A stretch of 64,000 bases of DNA from Terrimonas sp964445775 (lineage in GTDB: Bacteria > Bacteroidota > Bacteroidia > Chitinophagales > Chitinophagaceae): the NCBI GenBank assembly GCA_964445775.1, contig CAYUMH010000006.1, forward strand, positions 25,258 to 89,257. Direction: 5' to 3'. The notes beneath the pieces are model-generated. The model had not been told where the DNA came from. It saw nothing but the letters and a program-made list of their open reading frames with translations, and searched no databases. This document shows, one piece after another, positions 17,575-25,943 of the stretch; position 1 is the first letter of the stretch, and each line of letters begins with the position of its first letter. The position numbers were made by a program, and so were the translations under genes.

Positions 17575-18219
17575 TTAACGACCGTAATATTTATTAACTG
17601 CTTCCACCCGGTTGTTTACGTGCAGCTTTTCGTAAATATGGTATACGTGTTTGCGCACTGTTTCGGGGCTTAAAAAAATGGATGAGGCGATTTCCTTATA
17701 GCTTAACCCCTTTGAAAGCCATTCCAGTATTTCTTTTTCCCGAACCGTTAGTTTATTAATTTCCTGCTCGGTTTCCGTATTTACGGGTGGCTGGTTTTGA
17801 AATGCGGCTACTACTTTACGGGCTATCTGGCTGCTCATGGGTGCACCGCCTTCATACAATTCTTTAATGGCGTTTAGTAGTAAAAAAGGGCTTGTTTTTT
17901 TTAGGATATAACCGCTGGCGCCGGCACTTAAAGCTTCGAAGATCTTTTCATCCTCCTCGTATACCGTACACATCATAAAATTGGTATTGGCCAGCAATGG
18001 TTTTAATACCCGCACACAATCAATACCACTTTCTGTACTACCCAGGTTAATATCCATTAAAACCACATCGGGGCGTAGGGTAGGAATTTCTGTTACCGCT
18101 TCTTCGGCAGTAGCCAAAGTACCAATGCAAACATAACCGTCAGACATTTCAATAATATCTTTTAAGGTGTTCCTTAATTGACTATTATCATCTACTATAC
18201 ATACCTTAATATCGCTCAT
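17575..18219 (-). CDS. NarL/LuxR-type response regulator
   Basis: The 214-residue protein has a receiver domain (acidic pair D10-D11, phospho-acceptor D56 in VVLMDINLG, Lys in YILKKTSP) and a C-terminal LuxR helix-turn-helix (LTVREKEILEWLSKGLSYKE, then LSPETVRKHVYHIYEKL). It should bind DNA when phosphorylated. No histidine kinase is adjacent, so it is an orphan. Its closest relative in the window is the regulator at 33867, which does have a kinase. ATACCAC/GTGGTAT inverted repeats lie on both sides, one 35 bases before its start codon, hinting at autoregulation. Confidence 0.93.
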   Translation of the reverse strand: MSDIKVCIVDDNSQLRNTLKDIIEMSDGYVCIGTLATAEEAVTEIPTLRPDVVLMDINLGSTESGIDCVRVLKPLLANTNFMMCTVYEEDEKIFEALSAGASGYILKKTSPFLLLNAIKELYEGGAPMSSQIARKVVAAFQNQPPVNTETEQEINKLTVREKEILEWLSKGLSYKEIASSIFLSPETVRKHVYHIYEKLHVNNRVEAVNKYYGR

Positions 18220-18253
18220 ACTGCAAAGTTCTTGTTTTGCGGATTTACGAACA

Positions 18254-18270
18254 ATACCACAAAGTGGTAG
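18254..18270. promoter_or_regulatory. Inverted repeat ATACCAC-N3-GTGGTAG upstream of the response regulator gene
   Basis: The arms match the site at 17470-17487 except for the final base. It lies 35 bases upstream of the regulator start codon, where an operator would be expected. Confidence 0.55.
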
Positions 18271-18298
18271 TTATTTAATATGTTTTGTGGGTAAAATC

Positions 18299-18928
18299 TT
18301 AACGGGTAACGTAAATAATATACTTTTCTTTAAAGTAATCTTCTGAGTATAAGCCTGTTATGTCTATTACTTTGGGTTTGGTGCCGCTTTCCTGTATTTC
18401 CAGGTTCAAATCGCCCCCTTTCAGGCAAATTAAACCCGGTGCATGGTTAAGTGTCTGGGCGGGTTGGGTAACAATTAAAGGCCGGCACCATTGCCACAGG
18501 TCTTTTAAAGGGGCAACTGCCCGCGAAACAACATAATCAAATTTCCTGTTTTTAATATCCTCTACACGGGTATGCTGGGTAGTTACATTGGTCAGGCCAA
18601 GTTCATCGGCAATGGCCTGTACTACTTTTAGCTTTTTGGCAATACTATCTACCAGGTGAAAATGTACTTCCGGGAAAAAAATAGCCAGGGGTATACCCGG
18701 AAAACCACCGCCTGTACCAAGGTCCAGGATCTTGGCGCCATCGTTAAATTCAAAAATTGCGGCAATACTTAAAGAGTGTAATACATGTTTTTCATACAGG
18801 CTGTCAATGTCCTTCCTGGAAATAACATTTATTTTTTCGTTCCAGTCGGTATATAAAACCTGTAATTGCTGCAGTTGCTGCAACTGTTTTTGGGTAAACT
18901 CTGTAAAGTATTTGGTAACAATTTCCAT
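18299..18928 (-). CDS. rsmG: 16S rRNA (guanine-527-N7)-methyltransferase
   Basis: RsmG (GidB) methylates G527 of 16S rRNA with SAM. The 209-residue product has motif I ILDLGTGGGFPGIPLAIFFP and LVDSIAKKLKVVQAIADELG. It also has the FDYVVSRAVAPLKDLWQW block and an N-terminal helix (LYTDWNEKINVISRKDIDSL) with the family pattern NxxxNLTxxxD in altered form. Length is normal. It is transcribed on the minus strand 79 bases ahead of the response regulator. Confidence 0.95.
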   Translation of the reverse strand: MEIVTKYFTEFTQKQLQQLQQLQVLYTDWNEKINVISRKDIDSLYEKHVLHSLSIAAIFEFNDGAKILDLGTGGGFPGIPLAIFFPEVHFHLVDSIAKKLKVVQAIADELGLTNVTTQHTRVEDIKNRKFDYVVSRAVAPLKDLWQWCRPLIVTQPAQTLNHAPGLICLKGGDLNLEIQESGTKPKVIDITGLYSEDYFKEKYIIYVTR

Positions 18929-19036
18929 GCAGCGAATTTAGTTAATAGTTGATGGTTAATCGTTCATGGTTAGTAATTATCCAATCAATATTATTCAGGG
19001 TTGAACTTTTGAACCTTACACTTCTTGAACTTTGAT

Positions 19037-20155
19037 TTACCATGTTTTTTTTGCTTTTCTGAAAAGCGAAGGCGCAAAAAGCAGGTAGTAAAAGAATAAC
19101 CAGAGATCAAAAAATAATAACCAGCCAAACAGGTCACGCTCGCCCAGTTTTTTCAATGGTTTGTAAAAAACAAACAATTGGGTAATAAAACGTAATCCGA
19201 TAATACCGGCCGCAATGCGCCAGTCAAACCAGATGGCAGTAGCTGCAGCTAAGGGGTAGAAAATAAACTGGCTGCCGGCATAAAGGCTTAACAGGAATTT
19301 ATGCACGGGTTTATAATATTTTGCAGTGGTATAATGACGGCGTTTTTGTTTACGCCATTCTTTCCATGTTTTTTTGGGTATCGATAAAGTACTGGCCTCC
19401 GCATCAAAAATGATCGCTGTATTATGCTTTGTGGCTACTTTATTAATAAACAGGTCATCATCGCCTCCGGGTAAATGGTTAATAGAAGAGAAGCCTTTGT
19501 TATTTAAAAACAAACTTTTTTTGTATGACAAATTACGACCAACACCCATATAAGGCAAACCGGCCAGTGCATAGGAGAAATATTGTATGGCGGAATGTAC
19601 GGTTTCAAAACGGATAAGTTTGTTTAATAAACCCGGTAGCTTATGATATGCGCCATAACCAATCACCAGATCAATACCATTGGTATAACCATCCTGCATT
19701 TTCTCTATCCAGTTTTCTGTAGCCGGTACACAATCGGCATCTGTCAGTAATAAAACTTCGTGTTTGGCCTCGCGGATACCAATGGATAAGGGGTATTTTT
19801 TACCTGCTATCAGTTTGGCTTCCTGGGTCAGTTCTACAATATGCAGGTTTTTAAAGGTTTTACGCAGCTCTTCTAAAATATACTTGGAGTCATCCAGTGA
19901 GTTGTCGTTCACTACTACCACTTCGTAGCTGGTATGATATTGCTGTACCAATAAACCGGGCAGGTTACGGGCCAGGTTTTCATCCTCATCGCGGGCGCAT
20001 ACAATAACCGATACAGGGTGGGTTTGCGATTGTGTTTTTTGCGCCGATTTAAAAAAAGATAAACGGGCGAAAAAGTATAAATAGTAAAACAACTGCACAA
20101 CGGTGGTCGCAATAAGCAGGTAGAAAAGGATGTTTTCCCAATGAATTAGTGGCAT
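19037..20155 (-). CDS. Membrane glycosyltransferase, family 2
   Basis: The 372-residue protein has an N-terminal membrane helix (FYLLIATTVVQLFYYLYFFA) and a GT-A domain (residues 45-270). Two or three C-terminal helices follow. The catalytic Asp sets are visible as VVNDNSLDDSKYI, LLLTDADCVPA and GGDDDLFINK, followed by KQKRRHYTT in the position of the QxxRW motif. This is the layout of processive inner-membrane GT2 enzymes that make or export surface polysaccharides. The sugar donor is unknown and no polysaccharide cluster is adjacent. Confidence 0.88.
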   Translation of the reverse strand: MPLIHWENILFYLLIATTVVQLFYYLYFFARLSFFKSAQKTQSQTHPVSVIVCARDEDENLARNLPGLLVQQYHTSYEVVVVNDNSLDDSKYILEELRKTFKNLHIVELTQEAKLIAGKKYPLSIGIREAKHEVLLLTDADCVPATENWIEKMQDGYTNGIDLVIGYGAYHKLPGLLNKLIRFETVHSAIQYFSYALAGLPYMGVGRNLSYKKSLFLNNKGFSSINHLPGGDDDLFINKVATKHNTAIIFDAEASTLSIPKKTWKEWRKQKRRHYTTAKYYKPVHKFLLSLYAGSQFIFYPLAAATAIWFDWRIAAGIIGLRFITQLFVFYKPLKKLGERDLFGWLLFFDLWLFFYYLLFAPSLFRKAKKTW

Positions 20156-20369
20156 AAGTGGGCAAAGATAATGCAGTTTATTATTTGAAGTTTACGCTAA
20201 GTACTTAACTTGCCGCCGATTTGCAGCTATTTCCTGGTAATGGGGCTGCAGTACTGCTACACCATGGCTTCTTGTTATTCTGTAGAGGGAGGAAGGTAAG
20301 AAGATTCTCCCGGTATTTCATTACCGGCAGGTGTGGCAGGCAACAGTTAATCAATAAAGGACAGATTTC

Positions 20370-21509
20370 ATGGCGGCATTAAGCTTTCAGTTACAACATA
20401 ATGATACCGGCTCCAAAGCCCGGGCGGGATTAATAACTACAGATCACGGGCAGATAGAAACCCCCATTTTTATGCCTGTGGGTACAGTGGGAAGTGTAAA
20501 GGCGGTGAGCCAGCAACTATTAAACAGTGATGTAAAAGCCCAGATCATTTTAGGCAATACCTATCATTTATACCTGCGTCCCGGCCTGGAAGTATTGGAA
20601 AAAGCAGGCGGACTTCATCAATTTAATGGCTGGCATAAACCCATCCTTACTGATAGCGGTGGTTACCAGGTGTTTTCACTGGCCGGTACCCGTAAAATAA
20701 AAGAGGAAGGGGTGACCTTCCAGTCGCATATTGATGGGAGCAAGCATTTGTTTACGCCGGAGGGGGTGATGGATATACAACGTACCATTGGCGGCGATAT
20801 TATTATGGCCTTTGATGAATGCCCTCCTGGCGGCAGTGAATACAGTTATGCCCGTAAAAGCCTGGAACTGACGCACCGCTGGCTGGACCGTTGTGTGGAA
20901 CGGTTTAACAGCACGCCTGATAAATATGGTTATACCCAGAACCTTTTCCCCATTGTGCAGGGGGCTATGTATAAAGACCTGCGCAAACAATCCTGCGAAT
21001 ACATTGCTTCAAAAAATGCTACCGGTAATGCCATCGGCGGTTTAAGTGTGGGTGAGCCTGAGCCGGTGATGTACGAGATATGTGACTGGTGCTGCGATCA
21101 CCTGCCTGCCGAGAAACCCCGTTACCTGATGGGTGTAGGTACACCCTGGAATATCCTGGAATGCATTGGCATGGGCATAGATATGTTTGACTGTGTGATG
21201 CCCACCCGCAATGGCCGGAATGCCATGTTATTTACTACACAGGGCGTTATTAATATTGACAATAAAAAGTGGGAGTTTGATTATTCACCCATTGATGATG
21301 GGCTGGACAGTGAAATAAGTAATTATTACAGTAAAGCTTATTTGCGTCACCTGTTAAAATCGAAAGAGATACTGGGGTTGACCATTGCCAGCACCCACAA
21401 CCTGGCTTTTTACCTGTGGCTGGTAAAACAGGCCCGTGCACATATTATTGCCGGTGATTTTGAAAGCTGGAAAAACAATATTATTCCTGTTTTAAAACAA
21501 AGGTTATAG
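20370..21509 (+). CDS. tgt: tRNA-guanine (queuine) transglycosylase
   Basis: Tgt exchanges guanine-34 of tRNAs with GUN anticodons for a queuosine precursor. The 379-residue enzyme has the base-binding Asp near residue 95 (DSGGYQVFSLAGTRKIKEEG) and the nucleophile Asp near residue 274 (MFDCVMPTRNGRNAM). However, the C-terminal zinc site C-x-C-x2-C is absent: the corresponding segment reads DDGLDSEISNYYSKAYLRHL, with Leu, Ser and Ser in place of the three Cys, although the later His (ASTHN) is kept. From memory, other Bacteroidota sequences look similar, so this is probably a lineage feature, not damage. Confidence 0.95.
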   Translation: MAALSFQLQHNDTGSKARAGLITTDHGQIETPIFMPVGTVGSVKAVSQQLLNSDVKAQIILGNTYHLYLRPGLEVLEKAGGLHQFNGWHKPILTDSGGYQVFSLAGTRKIKEEGVTFQSHIDGSKHLFTPEGVMDIQRTIGGDIIMAFDECPPGGSEYSYARKSLELTHRWLDRCVERFNSTPDKYGYTQNLFPIVQGAMYKDLRKQSCEYIASKNATGNAIGGLSVGEPEPVMYEICDWCCDHLPAEKPRYLMGVGTPWNILECIGMGIDMFDCVMPTRNGRNAMLFTTQGVINIDNKKWEFDYSPIDDGLDSEISNYYSKAYLRHLLKSKEILGLTIASTHNLAFYLWLVKQARAHIIAGDFESWKNNIIPVLKQRL

Positions 21510-21790
21510 TTTAAAAACAAGGAAACGGTGTGACTAAGTGGTTTAACTGATTAAAATTTTACTTGCTTTTGTGAGGAAAAATTACCTGGCCCGGGATTGC
21601 ACCTGGTTGAACAAATACAAACCCCTTGGGTAGGGGAGTGCAGGGATTTGCAAAGTTTTAGTAACAAAAAGGTCAAGTTTTTTTTAAGTACGTAAAAACA
21701 CTAAAAAGATTGCGGTTTTTAGCGTAAGTTTGACCATCTGTTTTTTTCCTTCTAAACTACCAGGCGAAAGCCTGTATAAAACCAAATTTG
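21510..21790. other. Intergenic stretch between tgt and a response regulator gene
   Basis: 281 bases with no supported gene, tRNA or terminator. It is AT-rich, with homopolymer T runs near the regulator start. Confidence 0.4.
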
Positions 21791-22450
21791 ATGGCTGCTG
21801 TTCAGGAAATAAAAGTTGCTATTGCCGATGACCATAAGATTTTTCGTGATGGTATCCGTATGTCACTGAAAGACCGGGAGTATTTACGTATTCTCTGGGA
21901 AGCTGAGGATGGCAAAGATTTAATGCATAAGCTGAAGTTGAAAGAGCCGGATATTTTATTAATGGATATCAGGATGCCGGAAATTGATGGTATCAATGCT
22001 ATCGGCCTGATCAGGAAAGAATATGAGTCTATCAAGATCATCGTACTGACCATGTACGATGACCAGGAGATGATCACCAAAATGATGGAGATGGGGGCCA
22101 ATGCCTACCTGACCAAAACAACCGACCCCGACGAGATATACCAGGCCATCCTGACCTGTATGAATGATGATTTTTACTTTAACGAGCTGGTGAATAAAGC
22201 TGTATTATTAAAATTACAGCATAAAAAAACGGTAAGGCAGTTTTATCCTAACCCTGTAAAATTTACAGAAAAGGAACTGCGTATATTAAAGTTAATTGCC
22301 GAGGATAAAACCACCGAAGAGATATCGAAAGTGGTATTTTTAAGTCCCCGCACTATTGAAACCATCCGCCAGAATATGAAACAAAAAGCCGGGGCCAAGA
22401 CAATTGCCGGCCTGGTGATGTTTGCCATGCGCAATAAGCTACTCGAATAA
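21791..22450 (+). CDS. NarL/LuxR-type response regulator (orphan)
   Basis: The 219-residue protein has a receiver domain (D13-D14, phospho-acceptor D59 in ILLMDIRMPEIDG, Lys in YLTKTTDP) and a C-terminal LuxR-type HTH (FTEKELRILKLIAEDKTTEE, then LSPRTIETIRQNMKQK). ATG 21791 is used; TTG 21788 directly precedes it. It is clearly paralogous to the regulator at 23916, sharing the same linker FYFNxLxNKAxL and the ending GLVMxAxxxxL. No kinase is linked. Confidence 0.93.
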   Translation: MAAVQEIKVAIADDHKIFRDGIRMSLKDREYLRILWEAEDGKDLMHKLKLKEPDILLMDIRMPEIDGINAIGLIRKEYESIKIIVLTMYDDQEMITKMMEMGANAYLTKTTDPDEIYQAILTCMNDDFYFNELVNKAVLLKLQHKKTVRQFYPNPVKFTEKELRILKLIAEDKTTEEISKVVFLSPRTIETIRQNMKQKAGAKTIAGLVMFAMRNKLLE

Positions 22451-22504
22451 GTAAGGGCAATTCATATTACTATTGTAATTTTCTGTTCATTTTAATGTAC
22501 CGGC

Positions 22505-23248
22505 ATGGCAAATATTAATGATAGTTATTTTGATGGTCACTATAAAGATATCTGGCGTGAAGTAAACCCACCTGAACTGACGAGGGTGGAAGTGGAATTC
22601 ATGATCAATCATTTTGGCCTGAATAAGGATAGTGTTGTGCTGGATATGATGTGTGGTTATGGCCGTCATGCGCTGGCACTTGCCCGCCAGGGAGTAGCAG
22701 TTACTGCTATTGATAACCTGAAAGCCTATACTGATGAAGTTGCCGCCACTGCTGCAGCCGAGAACCTGCCTGTAACTACTGTTGAAGGCAATATTTTTAC
22801 TTACCAGCCCTCGCAATCATATGACCTGGCTATTTGTATGGGTAATAGCCTGAATTTTTTCCCGGAAGAAGAACTGCTGGTTATACTGAAAAGGGTAACA
22901 GCTAACCTGAAGCCGGGCGGGGCCATGTTAATACATAGTTATTCACTTGCCGAAACGATCATTAAACAGTTTAATCCCCGTACCTGGACAGATATTGGAG
23001 AATTGCGTATTTTAAGCAAGAGCCGCTATTTGTTTTTCCCCACCAGGTTGGACACAGAAACGATGATCATTACTGCTAAAGGGGACATTGAGGTGAAACA
23101 GGCGGTGGATTATATTTTCTCAGTGAGCGAAATGACTAAAATTCTCGCTTCGGTTGGATTACAGTTAAAAGACATATATACTATTCCCGGGCGAAGGAAA
23201 TTTGCTGTGGGCGATCCATATGCTTATATGGTGGCTGTTAAAAACTAA
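22505..23248 (+). CDS. Class I SAM-dependent methyltransferase
   Basis: The 247-residue protein has a Rossmann methyltransferase domain with motif I VVLDMMCGYGRHALALARQG near residue 40, an acidic ribose-binding residue in VTAIDN, and motif IV YDLAICMGNSLNFFPEEE. The C-terminal half resembles small-molecule methyltransferases (KPGGAMLIHSYS). The substrate is not recognisable. It starts 54 bases after the response regulator and could be cotranscribed with it. Confidence 0.88.
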   Translation: MANINDSYFDGHYKDIWREVNPPELTRVEVEFMINHFGLNKDSVVLDMMCGYGRHALALARQGVAVTAIDNLKAYTDEVAATAAAENLPVTTVEGNIFTYQPSQSYDLAICMGNSLNFFPEEELLVILKRVTANLKPGGAMLIHSYSLAETIIKQFNPRTWTDIGELRILSKSRYLFFPTRLDTETMIITAKGDIEVKQAVDYIFSVSEMTKILASVGLQLKDIYTIPGRRKFAVGDPYAYMVAVKN

Positions 23249-23915
23249 GGGGATATCCCCATGTTAATTCCCACCGCATATTTGCTGTTGATAAACAAAC
23301 AGTAACGTAATAACTCCTTTTTGTGGATAACGCTAAAGCCAGCATTTCGGGGCTTAGAAATGTATGGGTGGGGATAAAAACGAAAAAGTCCCCCGAAGAG
23401 GACCGTTTCATTTGTTACTGTTACGAAAAAAATTTTAATCCTTTGAGGATCAACCTATCAGAAGGCTTAACTGGTTCTTTACAGGTATAATGACTTAAAA
23501 CGGATATTTAAAAAATAAGAAAGTTGATGTTGACGGGTCCCTGTTTTGGTTTTATTCATTGGATTTGGAAAGAACTTTTCTGGACGGCTTTGGATATTGG
23601 ATAACAAGTATCGCTTTCATCAACTTTCTGATACAAAAGTATATCCACATAGCGATGTGGACAAGAGCACAATTGCTCCATTTATTTTTTATGGTTTTTA
23701 CTGTGTGTATCGTAGTTTTCGGGGAAAAATACTCATCAGTAATCTAAGAGTAAACCACTATTGGTTGATATTTGTCAATAGGTAGTTTCCGCAAAGTAGA
23801 AATCAGGTACTTCTACTATGGTTTATGTCGGGGGATTTTTCCAAATTGTGGTCGAATTTTAACGAATCCAATTTTTGTGAAAAGTACAATTTTGTAAAAC
23901 CAATTTTTAATCCCA
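23249..23915. other. Structured intergenic region with DnaA-box-like sites
   Basis: 667 bases without a convincing gene. It holds a 12-base palindrome GGGGATATCCCC (23249-23260) and a perfect DnaA box on the minus strand (TGTGGATAA, 23322-23330). Two one-mismatch boxes are also present: ATATCCACA at 23641-23649 and TGTGGACAA at 23657-23665. The second pair sits in a hairpin (TCCACAT / ATGTGGA). Further inverted repeats are AACCA-CTAT-TGGTT (23753-23766) and AGTAGAA / TTCTACT (23795-23817). Small open frames at 23546-23785 lack any protein-like character. Confidence 0.5.
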
Positions 23916-24587
23916 ATGAGAAACGACGGAAACACTGCAATTAAAGTAGCTATTGCCGACGATCACACCCTATTTCGTACCGGCGTAAAAACATCTTTAT
24001 CCAGTAGGAAAGATATCCAGATGGTAGCCGAGGCCGAAAATGGCATGCAGCTGCTGAACCTGTTAAAACATATACAACCCGATGTTGTATTATTAGACAT
24101 CCAGATGCCCATTATGGATGGCCTGGCCACACTTCCCGAAATTAAAAAGTTATATCCTGATGTTAAGGTAATTATGTTGTCCATGCATAACGACCATTCG
24201 GTAATATCCAAGATGATGGAGATCGGCGCTAACTCGTATTTAACCAAGGAATCGGGCTCAGAAATGATCTACGAAGCCATCAAACAGGTATATGAGCAGG
24301 ACTTTTATTTTAACGACCTGACCAATAAGGCTTTGTTAAGTGGTTTGCGTACCAAGCGTGTGGTAGAAGCATCTGCTCCGCCGGATGTAAGTCTTACTGA
24401 TAAGGAAGTAACTATCCTACGATTGATGTGTGAAGAAAAAAGCACGAAAGAGATTGCAGATATTGTAGATCTTAGTCCGCGTACAGTAGAAGCAATACGT
24501 GATAAATTAAAAACCAAGACTGGTACCAAATCAATGGCCGGCCTGGTAATGTATGCCGTGAAAGCCGGTTTGATCCCGCAAGCTTAG
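23916..24587 (+). CDS. NarL/LuxR-type response regulator (orphan)
   Basis: The 223-residue protein has a receiver domain (D15-D16, phospho-acceptor D61 in VVLLDIQMPIMDG, Lys in YLTKESGS) and a LuxR HTH (LTDKEVTILRLMCEEKSTKE, then LSPRTVEAIRDKLKTKTG). It is a paralogue of the regulator at 21791, from which it is separated by a methyltransferase gene and the structured spacer. No kinase gene is adjacent. It is followed by its own terminator, so it is probably a single-gene transcript. Confidence 0.93.
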   Translation: MRNDGNTAIKVAIADDHTLFRTGVKTSLSSRKDIQMVAEAENGMQLLNLLKHIQPDVVLLDIQMPIMDGLATLPEIKKLYPDVKVIMLSMHNDHSVISKMMEIGANSYLTKESGSEMIYEAIKQVYEQDFYFNDLTNKALLSGLRTKRVVEASAPPDVSLTDKEVTILRLMCEEKSTKEIADIVDLSPRTVEAIRDKLKTKTGTKSMAGLVMYAVKAGLIPQA

Positions 24588-24611
24588 ATGGATAGACTAT
24601 CTTAAATAATT

Positions 24612-24645
24612 ACAACCACCTGGTAACAGGTGGTTGTTTTGTTTT
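24612..24645 (+). terminator. Terminator after the response regulator at 23916
   Basis: An 11-bp perfect stem (ACAACCACCTG / CAGGTGGTTGT, loop GTAA) is followed by TTTGTTTT. Confidence 0.92.
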
Positions 24646-24679
24646 AGGTGTGTTGGTATAAAAACAATACTTTCATTGC

Positions 24680-25477
24680 ATGAAATACGTGCATATTAAT
24701 AATGTGCTGATGCCCGCAAATACACCGCAACTATTATCCGATAATAAAGCTTATCGTTATGGTGACGGTTTATTTGAAACAATAAAAGTGGTTTCCGGGA
24801 AACCGGCTTTGTTGAATTACCATATAAACCGCCTGAACCAGGGTATTTCGCTGCTGCAATATAATATGCCCGCCTTTTTTAGTGAAACCTGGCTGGTAGA
24901 TGCTATCAGGGAATTATGTATTGCCAACGGGCATAACCAGATGGCCAGGGTACGTGTTTCACTTTACCGGGGTAATGGTGATATATTCAGTAACCCGGAA
25001 GCGGGTATTATGATTGAGTCCTATGAATTGGTACCGGCGCAATTACAACATCCGCTGGTGATAGGATTGTATACTGCAGGTTATAAAAACGCTGACAGTT
25101 TCAGTAACCTGAAAACAGCCAATAGTTTATTGTACTCCATGGCAGCTATTCATGCTACTCAACAGCAATGGCAGGATAGTATAATACTCAATCATCAGCA
25201 GCATGTTATTGAAACGGCCATTGCCAATATTTTCTGGATAGAAGAAGGGATGGTTTTTACGCCTCCTTTATCGGAAGGCTGTGTAGCAGGTGTTATGCGG
25301 CAGTATTTACTGGATAATACACATGTTACCGAAAAAGTTTGTACAGTTGATAGCTTGCTGGCGGCAGATGAAGTGTTTATTACCAATGCTATCCGTGGTA
25401 TCAGGGCGGTTACGGCTTTTCAGGAGAAAAAATACGTATCTTCACTAGGATTGCAATTGGCGGCGGCAATATTATAG
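24680..25477 (+). CDS. Class IV aminotransferase-family PLP enzyme
   Basis: The 265-residue protein belongs to the fold IV PLP family that includes aminodeoxychorismate lyase (PabC), D-amino-acid and branched-chain aminotransferases. It has AYRYGDGLFETIKVVSG near the N-terminus, the PLP-lysine region NLKTANSLLYSMAA near residue 147, ETAIANIFWI and the C-terminal VFITNAIRGIRAV. The short length and the last block are most like PabC, the p-aminobenzoate step of folate synthesis, but the specificity is uncertain because a pabB partner is not in the window. Confidence 0.85.
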   Translation: MKYVHINNVLMPANTPQLLSDNKAYRYGDGLFETIKVVSGKPALLNYHINRLNQGISLLQYNMPAFFSETWLVDAIRELCIANGHNQMARVRVSLYRGNGDIFSNPEAGIMIESYELVPAQLQHPLVIGLYTAGYKNADSFSNLKTANSLLYSMAAIHATQQQWQDSIILNHQQHVIETAIANIFWIEEGMVFTPPLSEGCVAGVMRQYLLDNTHVTEKVCTVDSLLAADEVFITNAIRGIRAVTAFQEKKYVSSLGLQLAAAIL

Positions 25478-25592
25478 TTGTTATGCAACAATTATCGGTA
25501 CCCTGGTTTTTACAATTTCAGGCGTTACTATTCCCCGGCCGCTCCCTTTATTTCCTTCCGGAATCCAAGGGCTTTAACCGAAAAAAAAATTT

Positions 25593-25940
25593 ATGACGGA
25601 TAAAAGTAATTTTATTGTAGATAGCGATATGCGCTGGGAAGAAACCGGTGCAGGGGTAACCCGGAAAGTTATGGCCTGGGACGAAAGACTGATGCTGGTA
25701 AAAGTGCATTTTGAAACCGGTGCAGTGGGAAGCGTTCATCATCATCCGCATACGCAGATCTCACATATAGAGAAAGGGGTATTTGAAGTGGAGATAGGTG
25801 ATGATAAAAAGTTACTCAAATCCGGCGATGCTTTTTATATTCCACCCAATGTTCCTCATGGTGTTGTATGTTTACAGGAAGGTATATTAATAGATATGTT
25901 CAGCCCGATGCGGGAGGATTTTGTCAGCAATAAAAAATAG
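25593..25940 (+). CDS. Cupin-domain protein
   Basis: This 115-residue protein is a single small beta-barrel cupin. Motif 1 is visible as HHHPHTQISHIEKGVFEVEIG with three or four candidate metal-binding His and a Glu, and motif 2 as FYIPPNVPHGVVCL. No signal peptide is present. Single-domain cupins of this kind include isomerases and dioxygenases for small molecules; the substrate is unknown. It ends 3 bases from the convergent mqnD. Confidence 0.9.
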   Translation: MTDKSNFIVDSDMRWEETGAGVTRKVMAWDERLMLVKVHFETGAVGSVHHHPHTQISHIEKGVFEVEIGDDKKLLKSGDAFYIPPNVPHGVVCLQEGILIDMFSPMREDFVSNKK

Positions 25941-25943
25941 CCT

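Noticed and set aside
17477..22345. 18-base identity between 17477-17494 and 22328-22345
   Set aside because: One copy is coding sequence for the HTH of a response regulator and the other overlaps the ATACCAC palindrome arm. A single AT-rich match of this length in 64 kb can be chance.
23546..23785. Two overlapping small open frames in the structured spacer
   Set aside because: Composition looks like random translation, the frames overlap each other, and there is no start signal or family resemblance.
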